DNA of 64,000 nt from Haloplanus sp. CK5-1 (GTDB taxonomy: Archaea > Halobacteriota > Halobacteria > Halobacteriales > Haloferacaceae): contig NZ_CP147505.1 of the NCBI RefSeq assembly GCF_037201915.1, positions 2,294,001 to 2,358,000 on the forward strand. Direction: 5' to 3'. Shown here in pieces: positions 52,778 to 62,300 of this stretch (its first letter is position 1; each line of letters opens with the position of its first letter). The position numbers were made by a program, and so were the translations under genes. Under the pieces are notes generated by a model. It saw only the letters and a program-made list of their open reading frames with translations, had not been told where the DNA came from and ran no database searches.

Positions 52778-55138
52778 ATGAAGCGCGCTCACGTACAGGT
52801 GGATGGCGTCGTCCAGAGCGTCGGCTTCCGTCCGTTTGTCTACCGCACTGCAGTCGACTTGGGATTGCGGGGCCACGTTCGCAATCTCGGGGACGCTGGC
52901 GTCAGGGTGACACTCGAAGGATCCGGTGACCGGATCGACGACTTCCTGCACGAACTCGAGACGGAGCCCCCACCGCTCGCAACAGTCGAAACGGTCGCCG
53001 TCGAAACCAAGGACGTCGACGAATGCAGCTACGAATCGTTCTCGATCGCAGACTCCGAAGACCGGGGAACCGGTAGCGGTACTATCCCTCCGGACACAGC
53101 CATCTGCGATGCCTGTTTAGCCGACGTTCGCGACCCGTCGTCGCGCTTTCATAACTACTGGGCGACCGCCTGCGTGGACTGTGGCCCCCGGTTCACCACG
53201 ATCGAAAAACTGCCGTACGACCGCGAGGCGACATCGATGGCCGCCTTTCCCCTCTGTTCGGACTGCGCCGACGAGTATGACTCACCGACCGATCGTCGAT
53301 ACCACGCTCAAGCCATCGCGTGTCCGACCTGTGGTCCGAAACTGGCCTTCCAGCTACACAAGGAGAATGCGGACCCTCTATCGCTCGGCAATCCGGAAGC
53401 CGTCGACGCCCTTCCACGGGGAGCGTCGGTCGTCGACGGCGCCGGACAGTCACTCGACGCCGCGGCCCGCGTCCTCGCTGATGGTGGGATTATCGCCATC
53501 AAGGGAATCGGCGGCGCGCATCTCGCCTGTGACGCGACCTGCGCTAGTGCTGTCTCGACTCTCCGGGACCGGACCGGGCGGCCATCGAAACCGTTCGCCG
53601 TCATGGCCCCTTCGATGGCGCACGCCACGAAGATCGCGTCCGTCTCGTCGGCCGAGCGCGCGTGGCTTCGGTCCGCCCGCCGTCCCATCGTCGTTCTCGA
53701 CCGGTGTGAGGACACCCTTGCTCCAAATCTCGCACCGGGACTTCACACCGTCGGTGTGATGTTACCATACAGCGGCCTCCATCACCTCCTGTTCGAGCGC
53801 TTCGATGAGCCGATTGTGGTGACATCGGCCAATCGCTCTGGCCTGCCGATGCAGTCGTCGAACCGCACCATACTCAAGCAACTATGGGACGTTGCGGACG
53901 GGTCGTTGCTTCACGAGCGCCGGATTGTACAACGATGTGACGACTCGGTCGTCAAGTCCGTCGGCGGGAATCAGACGCTGCTGCGGCGGTCGCGGGGGTA
54001 CGTTCCGCTCCCGGTCACGGCCCCAACACCCGATGAAACCGACGTTCTCGCGGTGGGACCGGAACGCAACGTCACCGCCGCCGTGCTCTCCGGTGACGAG
54101 TGTTATCTCACGCAGCATATCGGGTCCGTGACCGACCGGGAAACGTTCCGGTTTTTGCAGTCGGCAATCGATCACCTTCTCGAGCTCACCGGACAACAGG
54201 AGCCGTCGGTCGTGGCCCACGACGCGCACCCGTCGTTCCGAACGACGGAGTACGCAGCCGAGCGCGTCGCGAATGGCACGGCGGACCGGGCCGTCGCCGT
54301 ACAGCATCATCACGCCCACGCTGCTAGCGTGCTCATGGAACACGACTGCCAGCGGGCAGTGTGTATCACTGCCGATGGCGTCGGCTACGGGCCAGATGGG
54401 ACCGTCTGGGGAGGTGAAGTGCTCGACGCGACGCTCACCGATGCCGACCGAATCGCTGGGCTTGCCCCTGTTCCGATGCCAGGAGGAGACCGAGCAACAG
54501 AGTTCCCGGTCCGGTCGCTCGTTGGCCTCCTACACGGTCGGGAGAGCATCGATGTTCGGTCGCTCGTCGACGATCTCGACTGGGTGGCCCCGAACGCGGA
54601 CGAACTGCGCGTCATCGAACAGCAACTGGACGCCGGCGTCAACACACCCGTGACGACGAGCGCCGGCCGGTTTCTGGATGCGATTGCCGCACTCGCCGAC
54701 ATCCGTCACGAGCGGACGTACGAGGGCGAGCCCGCGATGCGCTTGGAGTCGGCCGCGACCAACGGAACGCCCCGCGATATCGCAGTTCCATACACCGCGA
54801 CGGACGGGCGACCGGTCATCGATACGCCGCGAGTGGCCGAGTTGCTCGTCGAGTTACGGCGGGACGGTGCGGATGCAGCGGAGCTGGCGGCGACTGCCCA
54901 GCGGTTGCTGGCCGACGGGTTGGCGAAACTGGCGCTTGACGCGGCAGCCGAGCGCGGTATCGATGCCATCGGATTTACGGGTGGCGTGGCCTACAACGAT
55001 GCGATCAGTCGGCACATTAGCCACCGAATTCGGGACGCTGGCATGACGTATCTGGAAAACGAGGCCGTCCCACCGGGTGACGGCGGAATCGCGTACGGAC
55101 AGGCTGGCGTGGCAGCCGCAACAATTCAAACGAGGTAG
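52778..55138 (+). CDS. hypF: Carbamoyltransferase HypF
   Basis: A 786-residue protein. The acylphosphatase domain has VQVDGVVQSVGFRPFVYRTA (1-90). Zinc fingers are CDACLADVRDPSSRFHNYWA then CVDCG, and CSDCADEY then CPTCGP. The YrdC-like domain has VLADGGIIAIKGIGGAHLAC. The Kae1-like domain has VAVQHHHAHAASVLMEHDCQ and GFTGGVAYNDAISR. HypF makes carbamoyl-AMP and carbamoylates HypE. It lies divergent from hypCDE, with a shared promoter. Confidence 0.95.
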   Translation: MKRAHVQVDGVVQSVGFRPFVYRTAVDLGLRGHVRNLGDAGVRVTLEGSGDRIDDFLHELETEPPPLATVETVAVETKDVDECSYESFSIADSEDRGTGSGTIPPDTAICDACLADVRDPSSRFHNYWATACVDCGPRFTTIEKLPYDREATSMAAFPLCSDCADEYDSPTDRRYHAQAIACPTCGPKLAFQLHKENADPLSLGNPEAVDALPRGASVVDGAGQSLDAAARVLADGGIIAIKGIGGAHLACDATCASAVSTLRDRTGRPSKPFAVMAPSMAHATKIASVSSAERAWLRSARRPIVVLDRCEDTLAPNLAPGLHTVGVMLPYSGLHHLLFERFDEPIVVTSANRSGLPMQSSNRTILKQLWDVADGSLLHERRIVQRCDDSVVKSVGGNQTLLRRSRGYVPLPVTAPTPDETDVLAVGPERNVTAAVLSGDECYLTQHIGSVTDRETFRFLQSAIDHLLELTGQQEPSVVAHDAHPSFRTTEYAAERVANGTADRAVAVQHHHAHAASVLMEHDCQRAVCITADGVGYGPDGTVWGGEVLDATLTDADRIAGLAPVPMPGGDRATEFPVRSLVGLLHGRESIDVRSLVDDLDWVAPNADELRVIEQQLDAGVNTPVTTSAGRFLDAIAALADIRHERTYEGEPAMRLESAATNGTPRDIAVPYTATDGRPVIDTPRVAELLVELRRDGADAAELAATAQRLLADGLAKLALDAAAERGIDAIGFTGGVAYNDAISRHISHRIRDAGMTYLENEAVPPGDGGIAYGQAGVAAATIQTR

Positions 55139-55363
55139 CGAGGCGGATTCCCCGCCCCACCGTGGGCGGGGTTGAAGACGGCAACGCGGACCCGTGATCG
55201 GGAAGAGATGTGCCACCCGTCTTCTCTCTGAATACCACAGCGCATGTTCGACCGGCTGCAGTCGTCGAGACCGCCTTGCTGCACCGACGGTTACCACGCT
55301 ATCCGAGTCGTAGACACCCCCGGATTCGGTGTATCTTTGGTAGTCGTGAGTCAATACGGGCCC

Positions 55364-55753
55364 ATGGACGATGCTGATCTGACGCTGTGGCCAGTCGGTG
55401 TGGCACACACGCCGTACGAAACGCCGGCTGCGGCGCCACACCAAGGGTTCGCCGACGACACTGACGCCGAGATAGAGATTTTCGACGAGTACGCCGACGA
55501 GTTATCGGGTATCGCCGACGCGGTCCGAATCACGGTCGTCTACTGGGCCCATATGGCCGACCGGATGAGCAGAACGGAGCCGGACGGGACTGGAGCCTTC
55601 GCCCGCCGTTCACCGAATCGACCAAACCCGCTGAGTATCTGCGTATGTACAGTGTATGATGCCGACGGGCAGCGGCTCCAAGTGGGTGGCCTCGACGCAG
55701 TCGACGGGTCGCCAGTTCTCGATATCAAACCCAGCCTCCAGACGGAGAGATAA
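55364..55753 (+). CDS. trmO: TrmO-family tRNA methyltransferase
   Basis: A 129-residue protein: LTLWPVGVAHTPYETPAAAP, DADIEIFDEY-like acidic stretch, AFARRSPNRPNPLSICVCTV and GGLDAVDGSPVLDIKPSLQT. These are the TrmO/YaeB motifs (the SPNRPNP loop and the DG(T/S)P(V/L)(L/I)DIKP strand). TrmO N6-methylates the t6A of tRNA with SAM. It lies 225 bp after hypF and 47 bp before the HxlR gene, on the same strand. An upstream 40-residue extension of the frame was excluded as unlike. Confidence 0.82.
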   Translation: MDDADLTLWPVGVAHTPYETPAAAPHQGFADDTDAEIEIFDEYADELSGIADAVRITVVYWAHMADRMSRTEPDGTGAFARRSPNRPNPLSICVCTVYDADGQRLQVGGLDAVDGSPVLDIKPSLQTER

Positions 55754-55755
55754 GT

Positions 55756-55779
55756 TGGGTCAGCGACCCATTTTTTACT
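55756..55779 (+). promoter_or_regulatory. Palindrome and TATA box before the HxlR gene
   Basis: A perfect 6-bp-arm palindrome (tgggtcagcgaccca, 55756-55770) directly precedes a tttttta element (55770-55777), about 27 nt upstream of the ATG at 55801. It is placed to act as an operator blocking the promoter, fitting autoregulation. Confidence 0.5.
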
Positions 55780-55800
55780 TGGGCACTATATCCTCGATGT

Positions 55801-56157
55801 ATGACAAAAAATGCGTGCGGGTGTTGTACGCCGAATGACTCGACGGGGATGCCGACCTGTTACTGTCCCGTTGACGAGTTGCTGGACATCGCGAGTCGGA
55901 AACACGCCCTTGCGATTATCGGATTGCTCGCAAACGACGGTCCCAAGCGTCACTCGGAAATTGCCGACGCGCTCGATGTGAACAGTTCGTCGGTCCTCGC
56001 AAACCGGTTGCACGAACTGACGGAAGTCGGCCTCCTCGAACGGCGGAGTTACGATCGCGTCCCGCCACACGTTGAGTACTCGCTTACCGCTGACGGTCGG
56101 TCATTCGAGGAACGGCTTCAACCTCTGTTGGAGTGGGCTACCAACGAAGGCGCGTAA
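55801..56157 (+). CDS. HxlR-family regulator with N-terminal Cys cluster
   Basis: A 118-residue winged-helix protein. Residues 3-25 carry a Cys-rich stretch (TKNACGCCTPNDSTGMPTCY then CPVDEL), six or so Cys in a short space. The HTH is in ALAIIGLLANDGPKRHSEIA then DALDVNSSSVLANRLHELTE, and the wing is YDRVPPHVEYSLTADGRSF. HxlR regulators typically sense redox or aldehydes through a Cys near the N-terminus. It is 50 bp before the ABC transporter ATPase gene on the same strand. Confidence 0.85.
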   Translation: MTKNACGCCTPNDSTGMPTCYCPVDELLDIASRKHALAIIGLLANDGPKRHSEIADALDVNSSSVLANRLHELTEVGLLERRSYDRVPPHVEYSLTADGRSFEERLQPLLEWATNEGA

Positions 56158-56206
56158 CACAAAGTGAGAGCTATCGTGTATCCATACAGCTACTAGTGAA
56201 CGATTC

Positions 56207-56959
56207 ATGCCTTCCCAAACGTACCGGATCCAACTAGAGGGAATCGAGAAGTCGTACCCGACGGAAGACGGTCAGCTACGCGTCCTCGATAAGATATCTC
56301 TCAACGTCCGAGACGGGGAGTTTCTCAGTATCGTCGGCCCATCAGGATGTGGCAAGAGTACGCTCCTCAACATCATCGTCGACTGGATCGGTCCCGACGC
56401 CGGCACGGTCGACATCACCCCATCGCGGTCCGATGTCCGACTTGGCTTCGTGTTCCAAGACTCCACCCTACTCGACTGGCGAACGGTGCGCCAGAACCTG
56501 TCGTTCGCTTTACGCGGTCTGAGTGTCCCCGAGGAGGAGCACGACCGGAAGGTCGATACCGCACTCGACCTCGTCGGGCTCTCGGAAGTCGCTGACCAGT
56601 ATCCTCCGTCGTTATCCGGCGGAATGCGACAGCGAGTGAACTTCGCTCGCGCGTTCTGTGTTGGCCCTGACGTGTTGTTGATGGACGAACCGTTTAGCAG
56701 TCTCGACGAACTCACAGCGCGCGGACTCCGGGAGCGCGTGGTCGATATCTGGAGGGACGAACGGTTCACCGCCGTTCTCGTCACGCACGATATAAGTGAA
56801 GCCGCGTACTTCTCCGACCGGATCCTCGTTCTCTCGGACACCCCGACCGTCATCGAAGATGTGATCACCATCGATAGCGACCGGCCGCGGGACCCCGAAT
56901 CTAAGGAAGTCATCGAATACGAGCGCCGTATTCTGGAGGCGCTCGGGGTTTCGATTTAA
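56207..56959 (+). CDS. ABC transporter ATPase (nitrate/sulfonate/taurine type)
   Basis: A 250-residue ATPase. Walker A VGPSGCGKSTLLNIIVDWIG, signature LSGGMRQRVNFARAFCVGPD, Walker B VLLMDEPFSSLDELTARGLR, and the H-loop in FTAVLVTHDISEAAYFSDRI. It is of the SsuB/TauB/NrtD class. Its stop overlaps that of the convergent permease gene by 4 bp. The permease and binding protein lie on the other strand, an unusual split of the operon. Confidence 0.92.
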   Translation: MPSQTYRIQLEGIEKSYPTEDGQLRVLDKISLNVRDGEFLSIVGPSGCGKSTLLNIIVDWIGPDAGTVDITPSRSDVRLGFVFQDSTLLDWRTVRQNLSFALRGLSVPEEEHDRKVDTALDLVGLSEVADQYPPSLSGGMRQRVNFARAFCVGPDVLLMDEPFSSLDELTARGLRERVVDIWRDERFTAVLVTHDISEAAYFSDRILVLSDTPTVIEDVITIDSDRPRDPESKEVIEYERRILEALGVSI

Positions 56960-57801
56960 TTCTGTAACAGCGATGGGTGACTCATGTCGTCGGTTTGCCA
57001 GCGGGTGAGACGTGCCTCGACCCGTTTGACGATCAGAAACTCGATACCGGCCATCACGAGAATAAATGACAACGTCCACGCCATGACACCCGTCAGCGAG
57101 AACAGGTCGAACGAGTCACGCAGTTGTTGTCCGATGCCGTTTCCGAGGCCGATCCATTCGACGATGACGGCGATTTTCCAGCCGATACCCAAGCCGAAGC
57201 GGGTTGCTGCAAGGAGGTATGGGGCGAGTTGCGGGAGAACGACCTCACTGAGCATCATCCGCGCATTGGCTCCGAACACTTGACCCATCTTGATCAACTC
57301 GGCATCGAGGTTCTTCGTTCCCTCCCAGACGTTCTCGGTCATCGGCGGAGTGATGACGATTACGATAGCGACGATACCGGCTACCTCGTTAAACCCCATC
57401 ACGAGCAACACGATGATCGAAACAGCGAGTGCAGGGATCGTCAGTCCGACAAGCACGAACGTCTCGAAGAACCGCTCGGCAGTCTCGTCTACACCCATGA
57501 GGATGCCGACGATCGAGGCCAGCAGAAGCGAGACGATGAACGCCCCGACGACTCGGAATAGCGTTCGCGACAGGTGAAAGACGAACCGCTCGTTGCGGAC
57601 GATGTGGACCGTCTCCAGCAGCACCGGCCATGGACCCGGAAACACGAGCGGCTGGAAAAAGAGGGCCACGAACCACCAGAGACCGAGAAGGGCAAGGATC
57701 GAGAGCCCACGCGTCCCAACCGTGGGACAGCGGGAGTCCAATTCGCGTAGCCACCTCAGGGTCCGCATGGTGGAGTCACGGGTCGGTTCGGGACCGGACA
57801 T
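56956..57801 (-). CDS. ABC transporter permease (SsuC/TauC type)
   Basis: A 281-residue membrane protein with about six segments: TRGLSILALLGLWWFVALFF, VVGAFIVSLLLASIVGILMG, TFVLVGLTIPALAVSIIVLL then VMGFNEVAGIVAIVIVITPP, and LTGVMAWTLSFILVMAGIEF. The EAA loop of the family is near NARMMLSEVVLPQLAPYLLA. Start MSGPEPTRDSTMRTL at 57801 is 10 bp after the binding-protein stop; an ATG at 57849 would overlap it. Confidence 0.88.
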   Translation of the reverse strand: MSGPEPTRDSTMRTLRWLRELDSRCPTVGTRGLSILALLGLWWFVALFFQPLVFPGPWPVLLETVHIVRNERFVFHLSRTLFRVVGAFIVSLLLASIVGILMGVDETAERFFETFVLVGLTIPALAVSIIVLLVMGFNEVAGIVAIVIVITPPMTENVWEGTKNLDAELIKMGQVFGANARMMLSEVVLPQLAPYLLAATRFGLGIGWKIAVIVEWIGLGNGIGQQLRDSFDLFSLTGVMAWTLSFILVMAGIEFLIVKRVEARLTRWQTDDMSHPSLLQN

Positions 57802-57811
57802 CGAATCACAG

Positions 57812-58858
57812 CTAGCTGGTTTGTAGATCGACGAATAACTCGTCGACATTCGGCTCCGATTCTATTAGGCCCTCTTCAGCCGCCAAGCGGACGACTTCTT
57901 TCCCAGATTCGCGCAGTTCGGTCGCAAATTCTGTCGGATAGATCGGCGCGATACGCTCAACCGCCAAGTCGATCTGGCCATCGGTCTGCAGTCCCAGCAC
58001 GTCCGAGTACTGTTCGAACACCGCCCGCTTGTTGGCCTGAATATACTGCCCCGCTTCGAGGAGACCCTGCAGGAACGTCTCGAACGCGGTCCCTTTCTTA
58101 TCGGTCATGGACTGGTACGTCGCTACCTCGACGAGCGGCATATCGGTCCCTCTTCGAGCGTTCCAGCGTTCGTTGAACACGAAGAACTCTTGGAACTCGT
58201 CCGTCGCGAGGAGTCTCGTCGAGAACGGTTCGACGCCAATCATCGCGTCGATCTCTCCCTTTTTCATCTGGCCGAACAGCACCGGTGGCGGCCCGAACTG
58301 GAACTGGAAGTTCTCGTGGTCCATCCCCTCAAGCGCCAGTAGTACTGCGAAGTGCGTGAACGGGGCCGTGTTTCTGGGCATAGAACCTAGCGTAGCTCCT
58401 TTGAGATCCTCGAGGCTGGACAGACCGGCCCCTTTCCGGGCTATGATCGAGTTGAACGATCGGGCGACGGGTTGGAGGAGACGGACATCCCCGCCCTTGT
58501 TCGCGAGCCGGGCCCCCGAAATGACGGGGAAGGTCGACGACTCGATAGCCTGTCCCTGGAGTTTCGTGAACAGTTCCGGAGGTGGCCCGAATTCGAGGGA
58601 GAGGTCGACCTCGTCGTCCGGTACCATCTTTTGATCACGAACGACTCGGGGACTGACACCCGCTGCCGCCGCGTTTGGCGTCCCGAACGTGATCGGTGTC
58701 GGGGTTGCTACTTCGGTCGAGGTATCGGTGGCCGGTGGCGATCCGCTCCCACTGGCACACCCCGCAAGTCCCCCCGTAACCGCGAGTCCCGACATCGTTT
58801 TCAGCACTCGTCGCCGGTATGCCTGCCCGTCCGCAGAATCTGGAGTCCTGCCGTACAT
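57812..58858 (-). CDS. ABC transporter substrate-binding lipoprotein
   Basis: A 348-residue NMT1/SsuA-like binding protein. The N-terminus has a twin-arginine signal ending in a lipobox (YRRRVLKTMSGLAVTGGLAG, C), so it should be a Tat-exported lipoprotein. The fold pattern includes SLEFGPPPELFTKLQGQAIE, FPVISGARLANKGGDVRLLQ, RKGAGLSSLEDLKGATLGSM and MKKGEIDAMIGVEPFSTRLL. Substrate could be a sulfonate, nitrate or other anion, or a metal chelate. Its promoter faces a small gene on the other strand. Confidence 0.9.
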   Translation of the reverse strand: MYGRTPDSADGQAYRRRVLKTMSGLAVTGGLAGCASGSGSPPATDTSTEVATPTPITFGTPNAAAAGVSPRVVRDQKMVPDDEVDLSLEFGPPPELFTKLQGQAIESSTFPVISGARLANKGGDVRLLQPVARSFNSIIARKGAGLSSLEDLKGATLGSMPRNTAPFTHFAVLLALEGMDHENFQFQFGPPPVLFGQMKKGEIDAMIGVEPFSTRLLATDEFQEFFVFNERWNARRGTDMPLVEVATYQSMTDKKGTAFETFLQGLLEAGQYIQANKRAVFEQYSDVLGLQTDGQIDLAVERIAPIYPTEFATELRESGKEVVRLAAEEGLIESEPNVDELFVDLQTS

Positions 58859-58935
58859 AACTATTTGTGGATATCTGAACTAACTTTGGATCGGCAAACC
58901 TTGTCGTTCAGTATAGCTAATACTAGTTCTAATAT

Positions 58936-59226
58936 ATGAATTTAGTGGTTATTCGACACGTCACTCTGGAGGCCACTCGTGTCAGCCGGCCTAGTTCCCG
59001 AAGACCCCGTTTGTCCCGTACTTCGGTCGACGAAGAGGCCATCGACGATCTTGAGAAGCGGGGGTTCGAAACCGATCCCGACGCCTACGAGGACGTGCCG
59101 TCGAAAGCGTACATCACGATCAAGGAGACCAAGCCCGGCTATCACTACTATTACTGGCAGTGGCGTGAGGGCGATAGCTGGGCGAATGAGTATATCGGGC
59201 CCGTCACGTCGGATACTGATTCGTAG
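58936..59226 (+). CDS. Small protein, uncertain
   Basis: A 96-residue frame. The first 25 residues are basic and may be leader (the true start may be an in-frame later codon); from ~30 on it reads VDEEAIDDLEKRGFETDPDA, VPSKAYITIKETKPGYHYYY and WQWREGDSWANEYIGPVTSD. The aromatic YHYYYWQW segment is seen in a group of small haloarchaeal proteins, but I cannot name a function. Confidence 0.4.
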   Translation: MNLVVIRHVTLEATRVSRPSSRRPRLSRTSVDEEAIDDLEKRGFETDPDAYEDVPSKAYITIKETKPGYHYYYWQWREGDSWANEYIGPVTSDTDS

Positions 59227-59372
59227 AGCAGCAATCACTCGATCTCTGTCAGTAATGGCGTGACCGATACAGAGGGTATTTTGCACATAGGCACCTGGCA
59301 AGGGTCAGGAAGAATAATTTCGCCAGCGCGCCCCCCAAAGTATCCAGCCACGCGCCGGGAGTAGTCGTTCCG

Positions 59373-62300
59373 TCAGGCTGACAACGGGAGTTCCACGACG
59401 AACACCGCGCCCGTCGCATCGTTGTCCTCGACGTAAACGCTGCCGCCGTAGCGGTCAACCAGCGTCTCGACGAGATACAGTCCAAGTCCAGTGCCTTCGC
59501 TGTCGAGCCCCATCTCCCCCTGCTGGAAGATTTTATCTTTCCGCTCGCCAGAGATACCTGGCCCGTTGTCAGCGATACGTAAGACAGCGATGTCGTCTTC
59601 CTGTGTCACAGAGACGCTCACTTCGGGAACCTCCTTGTTGTTGTGCTGAATGGCGTTTTTCATCAGGTTCCGAAACACCGACTCCAGCATCCCGTCACCC
59701 GGCACTTCGATGTTCGGAATTGTCCCATCGATACGAACCAGCGCCTCCTCGTAGTTCGACTGAACGCCGTCGACCTCGCTTTCGAGTGCTGGCCGGAGTC
59801 GAACTGGTCTCAGTTCGACGTCGGAGTGGAGCATCACCCTCGTCACGTCCCGTGCCGTCGTGGTGATGTCGATTGCGTCTCGTGTCGCATCGAGGACCCG
59901 GTCGAGGTTCTCTTCGCCCTCGGGTTCGACGTAGGTTATCAACGTTTCCGCGTAGGCCAACACGAGTTGCAGGTCGTTGCGGATGTCGTGACGCACGACC
60001 TGATTGAGGATTTCGAGGTTGTCCCGTTGACTCTCGAGTTTGTGCTGGTATTCCGTGACTTCTGTCACGTCCCGAGCGTATCCCAGGACCGCGTCTTCTC
60101 CACTCTCGGGGACTTGATAGGGAATCTTCTTCGTCTGGAGAATGCGCGTCTCGCCGTCGGCGGTTGTCAGTTCCTCCTCGGGGACAAACTTGGGTTCGCC
60201 GGATTCGATTACTTCGAGGTCGTCCTGTCGGAACTCCTCAGAGTCCTCAACTGATGGAATGACCTCCGTCTCGTGGCGTCCTTCTACGTCTTCGGGTGCC
60301 ATCCCGTAGAAGTCGGCCGTCGTCTCGTTGGCCAGTAGATACTCTCCTTCTCTGTTCTTGACGAATATCAAGTCTGGTACGAGGTCGATTATCTGTCTGA
60401 GTTTCTCCTGGGTCGTTTCGAGAGCTTGCTCGTATTCTTTGCGCTCGGTAATGTCCCGTGCGACGGCCACGAACTTCTGCGATTCGCCGTCACTGTCGGT
60501 AATCGGTGAGATTGTTTGGTAAAGGACTATCTCCGTACCATCAGCTCGCTCGTCGACCATTTCGTTTTCCCAGTGGTTTCCGTCACGCACAGTTTCCCAG
60601 AGATCTTCGTAGAAGGCGTCCTCGTGTTCGCCTGATTTGAGCAGTCGGGGTGTGTCACCGATCACTTCGTCTTCGCTGTACCCGGTAACCTCCTCGAAGG
60701 CTGGGTTGACGTACTCGATGCTCCCGTCCGTGTCGGTTATGTACACCGCATGGCCGGTCTGTTCGACGGCTTCCCGGAACTGCTTGAGTTTCTGCTCTCG
60801 CCGCTTGCGCTCGGTAATGTCCCGACTACTTATCAGTATCCCATCGATCACATCATCATCAAGACGGTTTCGAAGCGTTGATTCGATCCAGCACCACGAG
60901 TCATCAGCTCGCCGAAACCGTGTCTGTATCGTCTTCGTTTCACGGGATTGTCGAGCACATATTCGATAGCGTCGGCAACATTTCTCTGGGTCTCTTCTGG
61001 TTGATACCTGTACCCATTAGCACCGATCAACTCTTCTGGATCATATCCCAGAACATGTTTGACAGCAGAACTGACGTACGTTATCGTCCCCTCTGGATCG
61101 ATAATCGTAGCGATGTCAGTCGAATTTTCGATAATCTGTTGAGAACGGTTTAGTTCCTGCTCGCGTTCCTTACGCTCTGTGATGTCGACGAGATACCCCT
61201 GACGGTGTGTGATTTCCCCATCGTTCCACACGTTTTTCGTATGGTCGAGTATCCACCGGACGTCGCCGTCGGCGGTGACGATTCGATACGGTTCGTGACT
61301 GAAGCGGTCAATGCTTTCCTCGCTGTTCTCGGCGACTTCCTCGGTGACTCGATCGATGTCAGCATCGTGCACGAGTTCGGCGTAGGAGACCTCTCCGGAG
61401 GTGAACTGCTCGGGTGAGTACCCCGTGATGTCCTCGACGTTCTCGGAGACGAATTCGACGGGCCAGCCCTCTGCGTCTTTCCACTTGAAGAGGATGGCTG
61501 GCCCCTGTGTGAACATGTCGCGCTCCTCTTCGAGGGTCTGCTCGTGACTCTTGCGCTCGTCGATATCGAAGTGGATACCGACAGCGCGGACCGGGTCGCC
61601 ATCGTCGTCACGCTCGACGACTTTCCCGATGTCACGAATCCACTTCCAGCCCCCATCGGCTGTCTTCATCCGATGTTCGCTGTCGTAGTAGTCGGTCTCT
61701 CCGGCCAGGTGACCCTCTAGTGTGGCCTTGACCTCAGAGAGGTCACCGGGGTGGACTCGCGTCTCCCAGGCGTCGAGGTGGTCGTCGATGTTCGCCGGAT
61801 CGTACCCCAGCATCTCGGCCCACTGGTCGTTGAACTCCACCTCGTCGGTTTTGACGTTCCAGTCCCACACACCCAGTTCGGCACCCTCAATTGCGAGTGC
61901 TAGCCGGTCTTTGAGTTCCTGTATCTGTCGTTCGCGCTCTTTCCGCCCCGTAATGTCTCGACTGGCTAGGACGACCCCTTCGATTTTGGGGTCATCGAAT
62001 CGGTTGATCCCCGTCGACTCAATCCATATCCACGACCCGTCGTCGTGCTGGAACCGGTACTCGACCGTCGCACGAGAACCTGGCGTGGCTATCAACTCTG
62101 CTAACTGCTCTGAGACCGCCTCTCGGTCAGCCGGGTGCACATGTTCGATTGCCTCCGTTCCGACTAACTCCTCGGGTTCATGCCCCGAGACGTGACTGGA
62201 CGCTGGACTTACATACTCGACTGTTCCATCATCGCTGATTATTGTAATCACGTCGGAGGTATTTTCGACAAAGGCCCGGTACCGGGAGAGTTCCTTCTCC

